DNA of 64,000 nucleotides. Source: Chakrabartia godavariana. Lineage in GTDB: Bacteria; Pseudomonadota; Alphaproteobacteria; Sphingomonadales; Sphingomonadaceae. Both the position numbers and the translations under genes were made by a program. The notes below the pieces were generated by a model. That model did no database searches, was not told the origin of the DNA, and was given only the letters and a program-made list of their open reading frames with translations. Where the stretch lies: contig RKSN01000001.1 of the NCBI GenBank assembly GCA_005518185.1, positions 868,501 to 932,500 on the forward strand, read 5' to 3'. Numbering within the stretch: the first letter of the stretch is position 1; each line of letters starts with the position of its first letter. Below, one piece after another: positions 25,847-34,617 of the stretch.

Positions 25847-26860
25847 ATTCCCGTTTCCCCTATCGAACTGTGCAATCGTCACGGCGCGCGCGTCCACATC
25901 CTGCCGCTTGGCGCGACGATACAGCGTCTGGAGGTGCCGGATCGTTATGGACAGCTCGACGACGTCGTTCTGGGCTTCGACAGTGCCGAGGCCTATCTGG
26001 CGAGCAATGCCTATTTTGGCGCGGTGGTCGGGCGTTATGCGAACCGCATTCGTGCCGGGCGCTTTACGCTCGACGGGCGCGAGGTCCGGCTGGCGGTAAA
26101 TGAAGGGCCCAATTGCCTGCACGGCGGCCCGCTTGGGTTCAGTCGCCGTGTCTGGTCGGTGGATGACACGGTGGGAGCGCCGCCCGCCACGGCATCGTTC
26201 GTGCTGGTGAGCGTGGATGGCGACCAGGGCTTTCCCGGCGAAATGGTCGCCCGTGTCACCTATTCCTGGAGCGACGATTTCTGCCTCGACATCGACTATG
26301 CCGCGATGACGACGGCAGCCACACCCATCAATCTGACGCAGCATAGCTACTTCAATCTCTCAGGCATCACGCGGATGGCCGCACCAATCCTTGACCATCT
26401 GCTCACCATCCATGCCAGCCATTATCTTCCCGTGGATGAGGCCTTGCTGCCTATTGGCATGCTGCAGGCGGTCAAGGGCGGCGCACTTGATTTCAACCAG
26501 CCCAAACGCATTGGCAGGGATATCGATGCCGACGATGCGCAGCTTCGTCTGGCGGGCGGATATGATCATGATTGGGCCTTGGCGGGGGAGGGCTTTCGGC
26601 TGGTGGCCGAGCTGTCTCACCCGCTTTCCGGACGCAGCATGGCCATTTTCACCGATCAGCCGGGGTTGCAGGTCTATTCGGGAAACCTGCTCGGGCAGGA
26701 GGCGCCGGGCAAGAATGGTGTCCATTATGCCCGCCACAGCGGCGTCGCGCTCGAGACGCAGCATTGGCCCGATTCGCCCAATCACCAGCGCTTCCCGGAT
26801 ACGGTGCTTCGGCCTGGTGAGACCTTCCGCAGCCGGACGCGCTATGCCTTTTCCACCTGA
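25847..26860 (+). CDS. Aldose 1-epimerase (galactose mutarotase family), apparent ATT start
   Basis: The family's N-terminal strands (IELCNRHGARVHILPLGATI) lie upstream of the first GTG at 25934, and the frame is open back to a TAA at 25814. No ATG, GTG or TTG lies between. An ATT at 25847 is placed 6 bases after a perfect GAGGAGG (25834-25840), so it is the best start and gives 337 residues, the usual length. Mutarotase motifs are NRIRAGRF, CLHGG, TQHSYFNLSG (catalytic His), YDHDWAL, QVYSGN and VALETQHWPDSPNH (catalytic Glu). It interconverts alpha and beta aldose anomers. It is convergent with, and overlaps by 19 bases, the UdgX gene. Confidence 0.85.
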   Translation: MPVSPIELCNRHGARVHILPLGATIQRLEVPDRYGQLDDVVLGFDSAEAYLASNAYFGAVVGRYANRIRAGRFTLDGREVRLAVNEGPNCLHGGPLGFSRRVWSVDDTVGAPPATASFVLVSVDGDQGFPGEMVARVTYSWSDDFCLDIDYAAMTTAATPINLTQHSYFNLSGITRMAAPILDHLLTIHASHYLPVDEALLPIGMLQAVKGGALDFNQPKRIGRDIDADDAQLRLAGGYDHDWALAGEGFRLVAELSHPLSGRSMAIFTDQPGLQVYSGNLLGQEAPGKNGVHYARHSGVALETQHWPDSPNHQRFPDTVLRPGETFRSRTRYAFST

Positions 26861-28248
26861 GGCTCCAGATGGCGCTTCAGCACGGCCAGATCATCCCGGA
26901 ACTTTGCCTCCTCGCGCGCCCGTGACTCGCCCTCAAGGCGGAGCAGATAGCTGGGATGCGCGGTGATCAGGATCTGGCTGCCATCGGCCTGCGGCAGCAA
27001 TTGCCCGCGCTCCTTACCGATCGAGGGGGTGCGGCCAAGCAGGCCGCGCGCCGCTGTCGCACCAAGGGCAAGGATGATCTGCGGGCGGACGATGGACCGC
27101 TCCGCGTCCAGCCACCAGCGGCAGATGTCGATTTCGCCCGCCGTCGGGCTCTGGTGCAGGCGCCTTTTGCCGCGCAGGGCGAACTTGAAATGCTTGACCG
27201 CATTGGTGACATAGGCGCTGCCCCGGTCAATGCCCGCCGCCGCGAGATGCAGGTCGAGCACCTGGCCTGCCGGGCCGATAAAGGGGCGCCCGGCCACTTC
27301 CTCCTGATCGCCCGGCTGCTCCCCGACAATCATCAGGCGACTGCCGGCCGCGCCTTCGCCACTGACGGCGCGCGTTCCGTTGCACCCGATCGGACAGTTG
27401 CTACAGGCTTGGAGGCCGTCTGCAAGTGCTGCCAGCTCGGTCGGAGGCGTGCCCCCAAAAGAACTTGCGCCGCTTGCGATCATGCCCGCCTCTCGTCGTT
27501 GTGCGCCTGCAATGAGCGCCGGGATCTGCCGCGTCTCCGGCATATTGGCCCAATAACGACGGGGCATCTCCTTCAGCATCGCATCCACCTTCAGCCGAGC
27601 CGGATTGAAGATTGAACGGTAATAACCAAGCCAAAGGTCCTCGGCGGCATCTTCGGCGGGCACGTCCTCGCGCCGCGCGGGCGGGCCCTCGCTCAGCTTC
27701 CGACCGTCCCAGTGCAACGACAGGCGGGGGGTGAGGATGGACCAGCGCTGATTGGCGAAGCGTCCGGTAAAGAAGCCGATATTGGCACGTTCGATGCGGT
27801 GGTCGGGCTCGAACCAGGCGACATAGCGGTCGATGCCGTCGGGGTCCTGCAGCACGCGAAAGCGTACAAAGGCCCGCATCTTGTGAATGTCCCGGCGCAC
27901 CTGCTTGTTGAGGATGCACAGCTGGACGATGTCGGCGTCTGCCGGATCGTCCATCAGGCGCGGCTGCGTCTGCAGGCGCCAGAGCACCCGGTAGAGCAGC
28001 GGCAGGCGGGCCGGATCACGGTGCAGAATGACAGTGCGGGCCAGCTCCACGAAGCTGCGGCTGACGCGGATCGCATCGACGCGCACCGCATGTGGCGGTG
28101 CCGCCTGTTCTGAAAAGAGATCGGTCGATGACGTGCCCTCTTCGCTCCACACGATATCCGCCGGCGCGGTGCCTGTCTGGAGCAGTGTCCGTGCGAGCGT
28201 GCGCCATGCGCCGAAATCATCCGGGGGCGCGAGATAGGCCGAGATCAT
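26842..28248 (-). CDS. UdgX-family uracil-DNA glycosylase fused to a DUF4130 domain
   Basis: The product is 468 residues. The N-terminal half (about 1-235) is the DUF4130/SAM-linked domain, with FVELARTVILHRDPARLPLLYRV-type helices (conserved parts HRDPARLP and DIHKMRAFVRFR). The C-terminal half is a family-4-like uracil-DNA glycosylase. It has iron-sulfur cysteines 282, 285 and 289, GEQPGDQEE (309-317), and the UdgX-specific insertion KRRLHQSP at 361-368. His365 corresponds to the histidine that bonds covalently to the abasic site in mycobacterial UdgX. It overlaps the radical SAM gene by 4 bases, a pairing conserved in many bacteria. Confidence 0.92.
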   Translation of the reverse strand: MISAYLAPPDDFGAWRTLARTLLQTGTAPADIVWSEEGTSSTDLFSEQAAPPHAVRVDAIRVSRSFVELARTVILHRDPARLPLLYRVLWRLQTQPRLMDDPADADIVQLCILNKQVRRDIHKMRAFVRFRVLQDPDGIDRYVAWFEPDHRIERANIGFFTGRFANQRWSILTPRLSLHWDGRKLSEGPPARREDVPAEDAAEDLWLGYYRSIFNPARLKVDAMLKEMPRRYWANMPETRQIPALIAGAQRREAGMIASGASSFGGTPPTELAALADGLQACSNCPIGCNGTRAVSGEGAAGSRLMIVGEQPGDQEEVAGRPFIGPAGQVLDLHLAAAGIDRGSAYVTNAVKHFKFALRGKRRLHQSPTAGEIDICRWWLDAERSIVRPQIILALGATAARGLLGRTPSIGKERGQLLPQADGSQILITAHPSYLLRLEGESRAREEAKFRDDLAVLKRHLEPQVEKA

Positions 28249-29486
28249 CCGAAGAGTTCAAGCTGCCGGGCAGGGGGCGTCAACTGAGCCTTCAGGTCCA
28301 CGCGATCGGTCAGCAGGGTCGGCCGCCAGTCGGTCGTGATGATGAACGGGCGCACCTTCTTCAGCGAAACGGTCAGGCGGGCAATATCGTCAATCCGAAG
28401 CGAACGGTGGCGGCGGGCTGTCAGGATCGCGCCCACGGCGCGCGTCCCGAGCCCTGGCACGCGCAGCAACATCGACTTGGAGGCGCGATTGACGTCGACC
28501 GGGAAATGCTCCCGGAACCTGAGCGCCCAGGCAAGCTTGGGGTCGATGTCGAGCGGCAACATGCCCGTATCGTCGGTCGCGTGCTGCACGTCCTGCGGTG
28601 CGAAGCCATAGAACCGCATGAGCCAGTCCGATTGGTAGAGCCGATGCTCCCGCATCAGGGGCGGGCGCTTCAGGGGCAGGACGGCGCTGGCATCGGGGAT
28701 CGGGCTGAACGCTGAATAATAGACGCGGCGCAGGCGAAAACGGTCATACAGGCTGCTGGCCTTGCCCACGATGTCGGCATCGCTCGCGTCGTCGGCACCC
28801 ACGATCATCTGCGTTGATTGGCCTGCCGGGGCAAATTTTGGCGCGGACCGGAAGTGCTTGCGCGCATCCTTGTTCTCGATGATGTCGGACGACACGCGCC
28901 GCATCGTCCCTTCGATCCGCGTGCCATTCTTGTCCGGCGCCAGTCGCGCAAGACCCGCTTCGGTCGGCAGTTCGACGTTGATCGACACACGGTCGGCCCA
29001 AAGGCCGGCCTGGCGCACCAGTTCGGGATCCGCCTCCGGGATGGCTTTCAGATGGATGTAACCCCGGAAATCATGATCTTCGCGCAGGCATCGGGCGACC
29101 TCCACCATCTGTTCCATCGTGTGGTTCGATGACTTCACGATGCCCGACGACAGGAACAGACCCTCAATGTAATTGCGGCGATAGAAGGAAAGGGTGAGGT
29201 CCACCACTTCCTTCGGCGTGAAGCGTGCGCGAGCCACGTTGGAGCTTTTGCGGTTCACACAATAGTGGCAGTCAAAGATGCAATGGTTCGTCAGCAGCAG
29301 CTTCAGGAGCGAGATGCACCGGCCATCGGGCGCATAGGCATGGCAGATCCCGCTCCCCGTCGTTGATCCGATGCCGCGACCGCCCTTGCTGTCCCGCCGC
29401 GTCGTCCCCGACGACGCGCAGGATGCATCATATTTTGCTGCATCTGCAAGGATTTCCAAACGCGTGAGAACATCGGGCTGTGACAT
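28245..29486 (-). CDS. Putative DNA modification/repair radical SAM protein (UdgX-linked)
   Basis: This is a 413-residue protein from the ATG at 29486; the frame is open to 29555. The radical SAM cluster is Cys69-x3-Cys73-x2-Cys76 (CIFDCHYC). The N-terminus has the family's LEILADAAKYDASCASSG, and the C-terminal part has a helix-hairpin-helix (RVPGLGTRAVGAILTARR) expected to contact DNA. Its function is not established in the literature I know, but it almost always accompanies a UdgX/DUF4130 gene, as here. A LexA-type box lies immediately upstream, so the pair is probably SOS-induced. Confidence 0.9.
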   Translation of the reverse strand: MSQPDVLTRLEILADAAKYDASCASSGTTRRDSKGGRGIGSTTGSGICHAYAPDGRCISLLKLLLTNHCIFDCHYCVNRKSSNVARARFTPKEVVDLTLSFYRRNYIEGLFLSSGIVKSSNHTMEQMVEVARCLREDHDFRGYIHLKAIPEADPELVRQAGLWADRVSINVELPTEAGLARLAPDKNGTRIEGTMRRVSSDIIENKDARKHFRSAPKFAPAGQSTQMIVGADDASDADIVGKASSLYDRFRLRRVYYSAFSPIPDASAVLPLKRPPLMREHRLYQSDWLMRFYGFAPQDVQHATDDTGMLPLDIDPKLAWALRFREHFPVDVNRASKSMLLRVPGLGTRAVGAILTARRHRSLRIDDIARLTVSLKKVRPFIITTDWRPTLLTDRVDLKAQLTPPARQLELFG

Positions 29487-29488
29487 AC

Positions 29489-29503
29489 GTTCTGTATATG
29501 TTC
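29489..29503. promoter_or_regulatory. Alphaproteobacterial LexA (SOS) box
   Basis: The sequence GTTC-TGTATAT-GTTC exactly matches the GTTC-N7-GTTC direct repeat bound by LexA in alphaproteobacteria. It ends 3 bases before the radical SAM start codon (minus strand), so bound LexA would block the start region itself. No separate ribosome site is visible between box and ATG, so the mRNA may be leaderless. The TonB receptor start lies 131 bases away on the other side. Confidence 0.75.
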
Positions 29504-29633
29504 TAGTTACACGGCATTCAAGCCGGTTCCCGCTGTTTCTCTGAACTGACACCAAATCTTCGCTGTGCCGTCACGCACGGGTGCGAAGGCAGCCGCGCCG
29601 GGCGATGCCGGTCTTGGATTTGGGGGCGACAAT

Positions 29634-32003
29634 ATGCACAAGTTTTTCGGAGTTTCGCTGTTGGCGATGGCGCTCTTCCAGTCGACGTCCGCGCGGGCAG
29701 ATGACGGCGCCACGGTAGCGAGTGAGGCTGAAGACACCATCATCGTCACGGGCACCCGTGAAGCCAGCCGGACCCAGTTCGAATCGGTTGCGCCTGTCGA
29801 TGTGCTGTCGAAGGAACTTGTGTCCTCCAGCGTCTCTGGCGACCTCAACGACCGGATGGCGCAGCTGCTGCCGTCGTTCAATGTGCAGCGTCTGCCGGCG
29901 GCGGATGGACAGGCCTTTGTCCGCCCGGCAACACTGCGCGGCCTGTCCGCCGACCACACGCTCGTCCTTGTGAATGGCCATCGCTATCACCGGTCGGCCC
30001 TGCTCGGCTCGCGCGGCGCGCAGGCGCCCGACCTCGCCAGCATCCCCAATCTCTCAATCGGTCAGGTCGAAGTTCTGCGCGACGGCGCGTCCGCACAATA
30101 TGGTTCCGATGCGATTGCCGGCGTCATCAACATCATCCTGGATGAAACGCCGGGGATGCACTTCGTCAGCCAGTTCTCGGAATATTATGAAGGCGACGGG
30201 ACGGAATATCTGGTCGGTGCCCGCGGCGGCATCGCGCTGGACGACCGCGGCTTTCTGAGTTTTTCGGGCGAATGGAATGATCAGGCGGCCACGTCGCGCA
30301 CGCGGCAGCGGCCCGATGCAATTGCATTCCAGGCGGCCAACCCGACGCTCGCGGTCCCCAATCCCGTCCAGCGATGGGGTCAGCCCGATATCACGTCGAT
30401 CAAGGGCGCGGCCAATCTTCGGTACGAACTTGCGCCAGAGGCGGAGATCCATGCGCTCATCGTCGCACAAAATGGCGAGGGGCTGACCGACTTCAACTGG
30501 CGCAACCCTGCCACCACCGGGTCGGTGTTCAATCCGAGTACAGCGTTTCCGGGTTTTTCGTTCAAGACCATTTACCCCACCGGCTTCACGCCGCGCTTTG
30601 GCACCCAATATGAGGACCTGCATCTGAGCGCCGGGATGGGCGGCGCCCTGTCGGACAATTTTACGTATGACCTCGCGGCGTCCTTCGGCAAAAGCACGAT
30701 TGACTATTTCCTGAAAGAAAGCCTGAACGCCTCGCTCGGACCGAACAGCCCGACGAGCTTCTATCTTGGGCAGCTTCAGCAGCGTGAACTCACGTTCAAC
30801 GCCGATTTTGTCTATCGTCTTGATGTCGGCAGTGCGGAGCCGGTCAACGTCGCTATTGGCGCGGAACACCGCAAGGAAACCTATCGCGTCGGGCTTGGCG
30901 ATCCCGCTTCCTATGCCATCGGACCAGGCGCGGCGACAGGGCTTGCGCCGAATTCCAACGGCTTCCCGGGCTTCGGTCCGTTGCAGGCGGGCGAATTCGA
31001 CCAGACGAGCAAGGCTGCCTATCTGGATCTGGAATGGAAACCGGCCGAGGTCCTCACAATTGGCGCCGCAGGCCGGTATGAGGACTACGCGTCCTTCGGT
31101 GACAATTTTACTTACAAGGTAGGCGCGCGGCTCGAGCCGGTCAGAGGCTTTGCGCTGCGCAGCTCGATGTCGACCGGGTTCCGGGCCCCGACGCCGGGTC
31201 AGCTCAATGCGACCAACGTGTCACAGGGGCTGGACACGCGTACGCTCCAGATCTTCAATACTGGACGTCTCTCGCCCAGCGACCCGCTCGCGATCGCGCT
31301 CGGAGCCTCTCCGCTCCGTCCCGAAAAGTCGAACACGAAGACGGTCGGGATCGCATGGCAGCCCGGTGGCGGACTTGGGCTGACCGTCGATCTGTATCAA
31401 ATTAAGGTTCGGGACCGATTTGGCGAGTCCGCGACCTTCGCCGTTCCGGCCGCGTTCCCAAATCCGAACCGCTTCACCTCGGTACGCTATTACACGAATG
31501 ACTTTTCCACCCGCACGCGCGGCATGGATTTCGTGCTGAGCTACAATGCCGCCCTTGGGGCGGGTCGCGTGAATGCGACTGCGGCGTATAACTACAACCA
31601 GACCAAGGTGACGAGCGGGACGACAGCCGCGATTGCCAATGCGACGCAACTTCGGATCTTCCAGGAACGTCTGCCGCGTCACAATGCGACGGCGACTTTG
31701 GGCTATTCGCTTGGGCCGGTCGACTTCGTGACACGCGGTCGCTTCTATGGTCCATGGACCGATGTCAGCGGAAACGCGACCGGCGAGATTTTCCAGCGCT
31801 TCGGGTCGATGACGCTCTTTGACGCCTCAATCTCGGTGCGCATGGCCGAGCACTTCACGGTCAAGGTCGGTGCGGAGAACCTGCTGAACACCTTCCCCGA
31901 TGAGGCGACCAATCAGGCGGCGCGTGGCCTGATCTATTCCCGCAACGCGCCGTACGACACGGATGGCGGGCAATATTATGTCCGTCTCGATGTCCGGTTC
32001 TGA
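29634..32003 (+). CDS. TonB-dependent receptor
   Basis: This is a 789-residue receptor from the ATG at 29634, which starts the signal peptide MHKFFGVSLLAMALFQSTSARA; the open frame extends to 29565. A TonB-box-like DTIIVTGTREASRTQ is followed by the plug (RGLSADHTLVLVNGHRYH, EVLRDGASAQYGSDAIAGVINI) and a 22-strand-type barrel ending in an aromatic residue (YYVRLDVRF). It is divergent from the SOS-box gene pair. Downstream are a putative exported PLP enzyme and a secreted EEP phosphatase. The three may form one uptake-and-processing unit for a phosphorylated or amino-group-bearing nutrient. Ligand unknown. Confidence 0.9.
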   Translation: MHKFFGVSLLAMALFQSTSARADDGATVASEAEDTIIVTGTREASRTQFESVAPVDVLSKELVSSSVSGDLNDRMAQLLPSFNVQRLPAADGQAFVRPATLRGLSADHTLVLVNGHRYHRSALLGSRGAQAPDLASIPNLSIGQVEVLRDGASAQYGSDAIAGVINIILDETPGMHFVSQFSEYYEGDGTEYLVGARGGIALDDRGFLSFSGEWNDQAATSRTRQRPDAIAFQAANPTLAVPNPVQRWGQPDITSIKGAANLRYELAPEAEIHALIVAQNGEGLTDFNWRNPATTGSVFNPSTAFPGFSFKTIYPTGFTPRFGTQYEDLHLSAGMGGALSDNFTYDLAASFGKSTIDYFLKESLNASLGPNSPTSFYLGQLQQRELTFNADFVYRLDVGSAEPVNVAIGAEHRKETYRVGLGDPASYAIGPGAATGLAPNSNGFPGFGPLQAGEFDQTSKAAYLDLEWKPAEVLTIGAAGRYEDYASFGDNFTYKVGARLEPVRGFALRSSMSTGFRAPTPGQLNATNVSQGLDTRTLQIFNTGRLSPSDPLAIALGASPLRPEKSNTKTVGIAWQPGGGLGLTVDLYQIKVRDRFGESATFAVPAAFPNPNRFTSVRYYTNDFSTRTRGMDFVLSYNAALGAGRVNATAAYNYNQTKVTSGTTAAIANATQLRIFQERLPRHNATATLGYSLGPVDFVTRGRFYGPWTDVSGNATGEIFQRFGSMTLFDASISVRMAEHFTVKVGAENLLNTFPDEATNQAARGLIYSRNAPYDTDGGQYYVRLDVRF

Positions 32004-32007
32004 CGGC

Positions 32008-33285
32008 ATGACGTTGCTGCACCGGCGTGACATGATCGCCGGTGCCGCGGCTGTGCCGCTCCTGACCGCGCTGCCGACGGCCGGCGCGGCAGCAGGTCCG
32101 GCGAACAGGCCATTGGACGAGCGTCACTGGCGTGGCGTTGCCGCGCAATATGATCGCCCCTCGGGCGTGATCCAGCTGGAACATGGCAATTGGGGGGCAA
32201 TGGCGCGCCCGGTGCGCGAGGCCTTTGTGCGCCATGTCGAACGCGTCAACCGGGACACCAGCTATTATGCGCGACGGTCGATGGGGGGTGACCTTCAGGC
32301 GGCCCATGGTGCAGTTGCCACCCTGCTCGGGGTGGATCCGTCCGAGCTGCTCCTGACCCGCAACGCGACCGAAGCGCTGCGCGCACTCATCCTCGGTTAT
32401 CGCAAACTGCAGCCCGGTGACACGGTCGTCTATGCCGACCATGATTATGACTCGATGCAGCATTGCATGATGGCTTTGGCTGCGCGCCGTAAGGTCCAGG
32501 TGGTGCGGCTAGCTCTGCCCGAGGGCGCGTCGCAGGACGCGTTGCGGGACGCCTATGCTGCGGCTTTCCGAACCTATCCACGGGTCCGGCTGGTCCTGTT
32601 GACGCATCTTGGTCATCGCACGGGGGTTGTCCTCCCCGTGGCAGAAATTTCTGACCTCGCCCGCGCATACGGAGCGGACGTGATTGTCGATGCGGCCCAC
32701 AGCCTCGGGCAGCTTGATTTTAAGGTACCTGATTTGCGGGCCGATTTTGTCGGGGTGAACCTCCACAAATGGATCGGCGCACCATTGGGGATCGGCGCGA
32801 TGATCGTCCGGACCGGGCGGACCGCCGATATTGAGCCTGACCCGGCCGCTGACCCGGAGGCAGATCGGGGGATCCGGGCCCTGGTCCATACGGGCACAAC
32901 CGATTTTGCCGCTGCCCTCACACTGCCCGATGCGCTCCGGTTTCTGGACAGTGCCGGGCCTCTGTCGGCGCGGGTGGCACGTTTGAGGGCCCTAAGGGAT
33001 CGCTGGGTCCAGCCCCTTCGGGCGGTGCCGGGCATTTCCATTCTGACCAATGATGAACCGGGTGCGTGTGGCGCGATAACGGCATTCCGCCTGAACGGGG
33101 ACACGTCGGAGGCGGGCAACCGGGTCTTGGTGACCCGGCTGCTTGAGACCTTCGGCATTTTCACGGTCGTGCGCACCGGCCTGTCTGGCGGTGCCTGTGT
33201 GCGCATCACCCCGTCTCTCGCCAGCAGAATGTCCGAACTGGATCATCTGGTAGAGGCATTGGGGCATTTGGCATCCCATATCTAA
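32008..33285 (+). CDS. Class V aminotransferase-fold PLP enzyme with putative Tat signal (isopenicillin-N epimerase-like)
   Basis: This is a 425-residue protein when started at the ATG at 32008. In-frame ATGs at 31963, 31978 and 31990 lie inside the receptor gene and would put extra residues before the signal. The N-terminus MTLLHRRDMIAGAAAVPLLT has twin arginines and a hydrophobic stretch, so Tat export of a folded cofactor-bearing enzyme is likely. PLP residues are Asp228 and His231 (IVDAAHS) and Lys254 (NLHKW). It starts 5 bases after the receptor stop. Relatives include isopenicillin-N epimerase-like and cysteine desulfurase-like proteins; the reaction is unknown. Confidence 0.85.
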   Translation: MTLLHRRDMIAGAAAVPLLTALPTAGAAAGPANRPLDERHWRGVAAQYDRPSGVIQLEHGNWGAMARPVREAFVRHVERVNRDTSYYARRSMGGDLQAAHGAVATLLGVDPSELLLTRNATEALRALILGYRKLQPGDTVVYADHDYDSMQHCMMALAARRKVQVVRLALPEGASQDALRDAYAAAFRTYPRVRLVLLTHLGHRTGVVLPVAEISDLARAYGADVIVDAAHSLGQLDFKVPDLRADFVGVNLHKWIGAPLGIGAMIVRTGRTADIEPDPAADPEADRGIRALVHTGTTDFAAALTLPDALRFLDSAGPLSARVARLRALRDRWVQPLRAVPGISILTNDEPGACGAITAFRLNGDTSEAGNRVLVTRLLETFGIFTVVRTGLSGGACVRITPSLASRMSELDHLVEALGHLASHI

Positions 33286-33382
33286 GAGGCGTCATCGCAC
33301 TGTCAGGGTGACGTCAGCTTTGTGCTGGTTTGCAGGTTTAATGGGCGGGCAGGGGCAGATGCTGCGTCGTCCAGGATTACAA

Positions 33383-34417
33383 ATGCGCCATTTTCGCTAT
33401 TTTTTGCTGATTGCTGCATCGGCCCTTATGGGGGCGCCAGCGACATCGGCCATTGTCAACAGCCTCCGCCTTCCGTCACAAATGGGCACAATGCCGGGCG
33501 CTGTCCCGCTCTCCGTGATGACCTATAACGTGAAGGGCCTGCCCTGGCCCGTGGCCAGCGGACGTCCTGCTGCGATCACCGAAATCGGAAGTCGTCTGCA
33601 CGCGATGCGCGGGGCGGGCGTACAGCCGAACCTCGTCATGTTGCAGGAAGGCTTTAGCGAGGAAGCCCGGAAGTTGGGAGGCTTCGCGGGCTATCGCTAC
33701 GTCGCCTTTGGCCCCGACACAGCGCCGGAAATGGCGCGGCCGCCGCTTGGCATGGCGTTTGCGGCGCACGAGCAGCGCCTGAAGGGCGAAGGCGTCGGCT
33801 CGCTCCTCAACAGCGGTCTCGTGATCCTGTCCGACTATCCCATCATCCGGACAGCCCGATATGCGTTTCCGGCAGGCGCTTGCGCCGGCTTTGATTGCCT
33901 TGCCGCCAAAGGGGCGCTCGTCGCTTGGGTCGACGTGCCCGGGGCAGGCCGTCCCGTCGCGGTCGTTGATGTCCACCTCAATGCCCGCAAGGCGACGATG
34001 GTCTCCATCGGCCGCGCCGATGCAGCCTATTTCTGGCAGGTTGCCTCGGTCCGTCGTTTTCTGGGCCGTGTTGTGTCGGCGGATACCCCCGTCATCTTTG
34101 CTGGCGACCTGAACATCGGGATCTATGGGGATCGCACGGCGGCCTTTTCTGCGCCGATCATCGGATCAGGCCAGCGCGAAGTGCTTCCGGAGGTCTTGGC
34201 AGAAGGCAAGGTGCCGCTGCCGTCCCTGCGTGAAGCGCTGGGCGTTGTCGAGCGGAACAAGGACAAGATTTTTGCGCGCAATGCAGGCGGCATCGCGCTG
34301 ACACCGCAGCGCGCCTGGGTTCCCTTCGGGGTGGCCAATACGGCGTCCCCCCTGTCTGACCATGCGGGTTTCGTGGTCGATTTCACGCTCTCAAAGGCCC
34401 GACAGCGCGCCGGTTGA
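33383..34417 (+). CDS. Secreted endonuclease/exonuclease/phosphatase (EEP) family protein
   Basis: This 344-residue protein is started at the ATG at 33383, with AGGA 6 bases upstream; the frame is open to 33308. The signal peptide is MRHFRYFLLIAASALMGAPATSA. The EEP catalytic motifs are in order: MTYNVKGLPWP, LQEGF (metal Glu), VVDVHLNA, FAGDLNIG (Asp/Asn) and LSDHAGF (His). This fold covers phosphodiesterases including DNases, inositol phosphatases and sphingomyelinases. Export and the adjacent TonB receptor point to nutrient or phosphate release at the cell surface rather than DNA repair. The exact substrate cannot be read. Confidence 0.87.
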   Translation: MRHFRYFLLIAASALMGAPATSAIVNSLRLPSQMGTMPGAVPLSVMTYNVKGLPWPVASGRPAAITEIGSRLHAMRGAGVQPNLVMLQEGFSEEARKLGGFAGYRYVAFGPDTAPEMARPPLGMAFAAHEQRLKGEGVGSLLNSGLVILSDYPIIRTARYAFPAGACAGFDCLAAKGALVAWVDVPGAGRPVAVVDVHLNARKATMVSIGRADAAYFWQVASVRRFLGRVVSADTPVIFAGDLNIGIYGDRTAAFSAPIIGSGQREVLPEVLAEGKVPLPSLREALGVVERNKDKIFARNAGGIALTPQRAWVPFGVANTASPLSDHAGFVVDFTLSKARQRAG

Positions 34418-34439
34418 ACGTCAGGTCATGTGAAGGAAG

Positions 34440-34515
<76 letters not shown>

Positions 34516-34617
34516 ACATCGCGGAGGAAAGTGACGGTCTGGACCGCCGGATTCGCTTGCGAGAACGGGCCGATAGCAGCGCGATTCCTGCTTTGCAATG
34601 CCCCAAGCGAACTCTTT

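Noticed and set aside
33383-34417. Calling the EEP protein a sphingomyelinase
   Set aside because: The fold motifs are shared by many phosphodiesterases and no residue seen by eye singles out sphingomyelin. The label would be a guess from the probable taxonomy.
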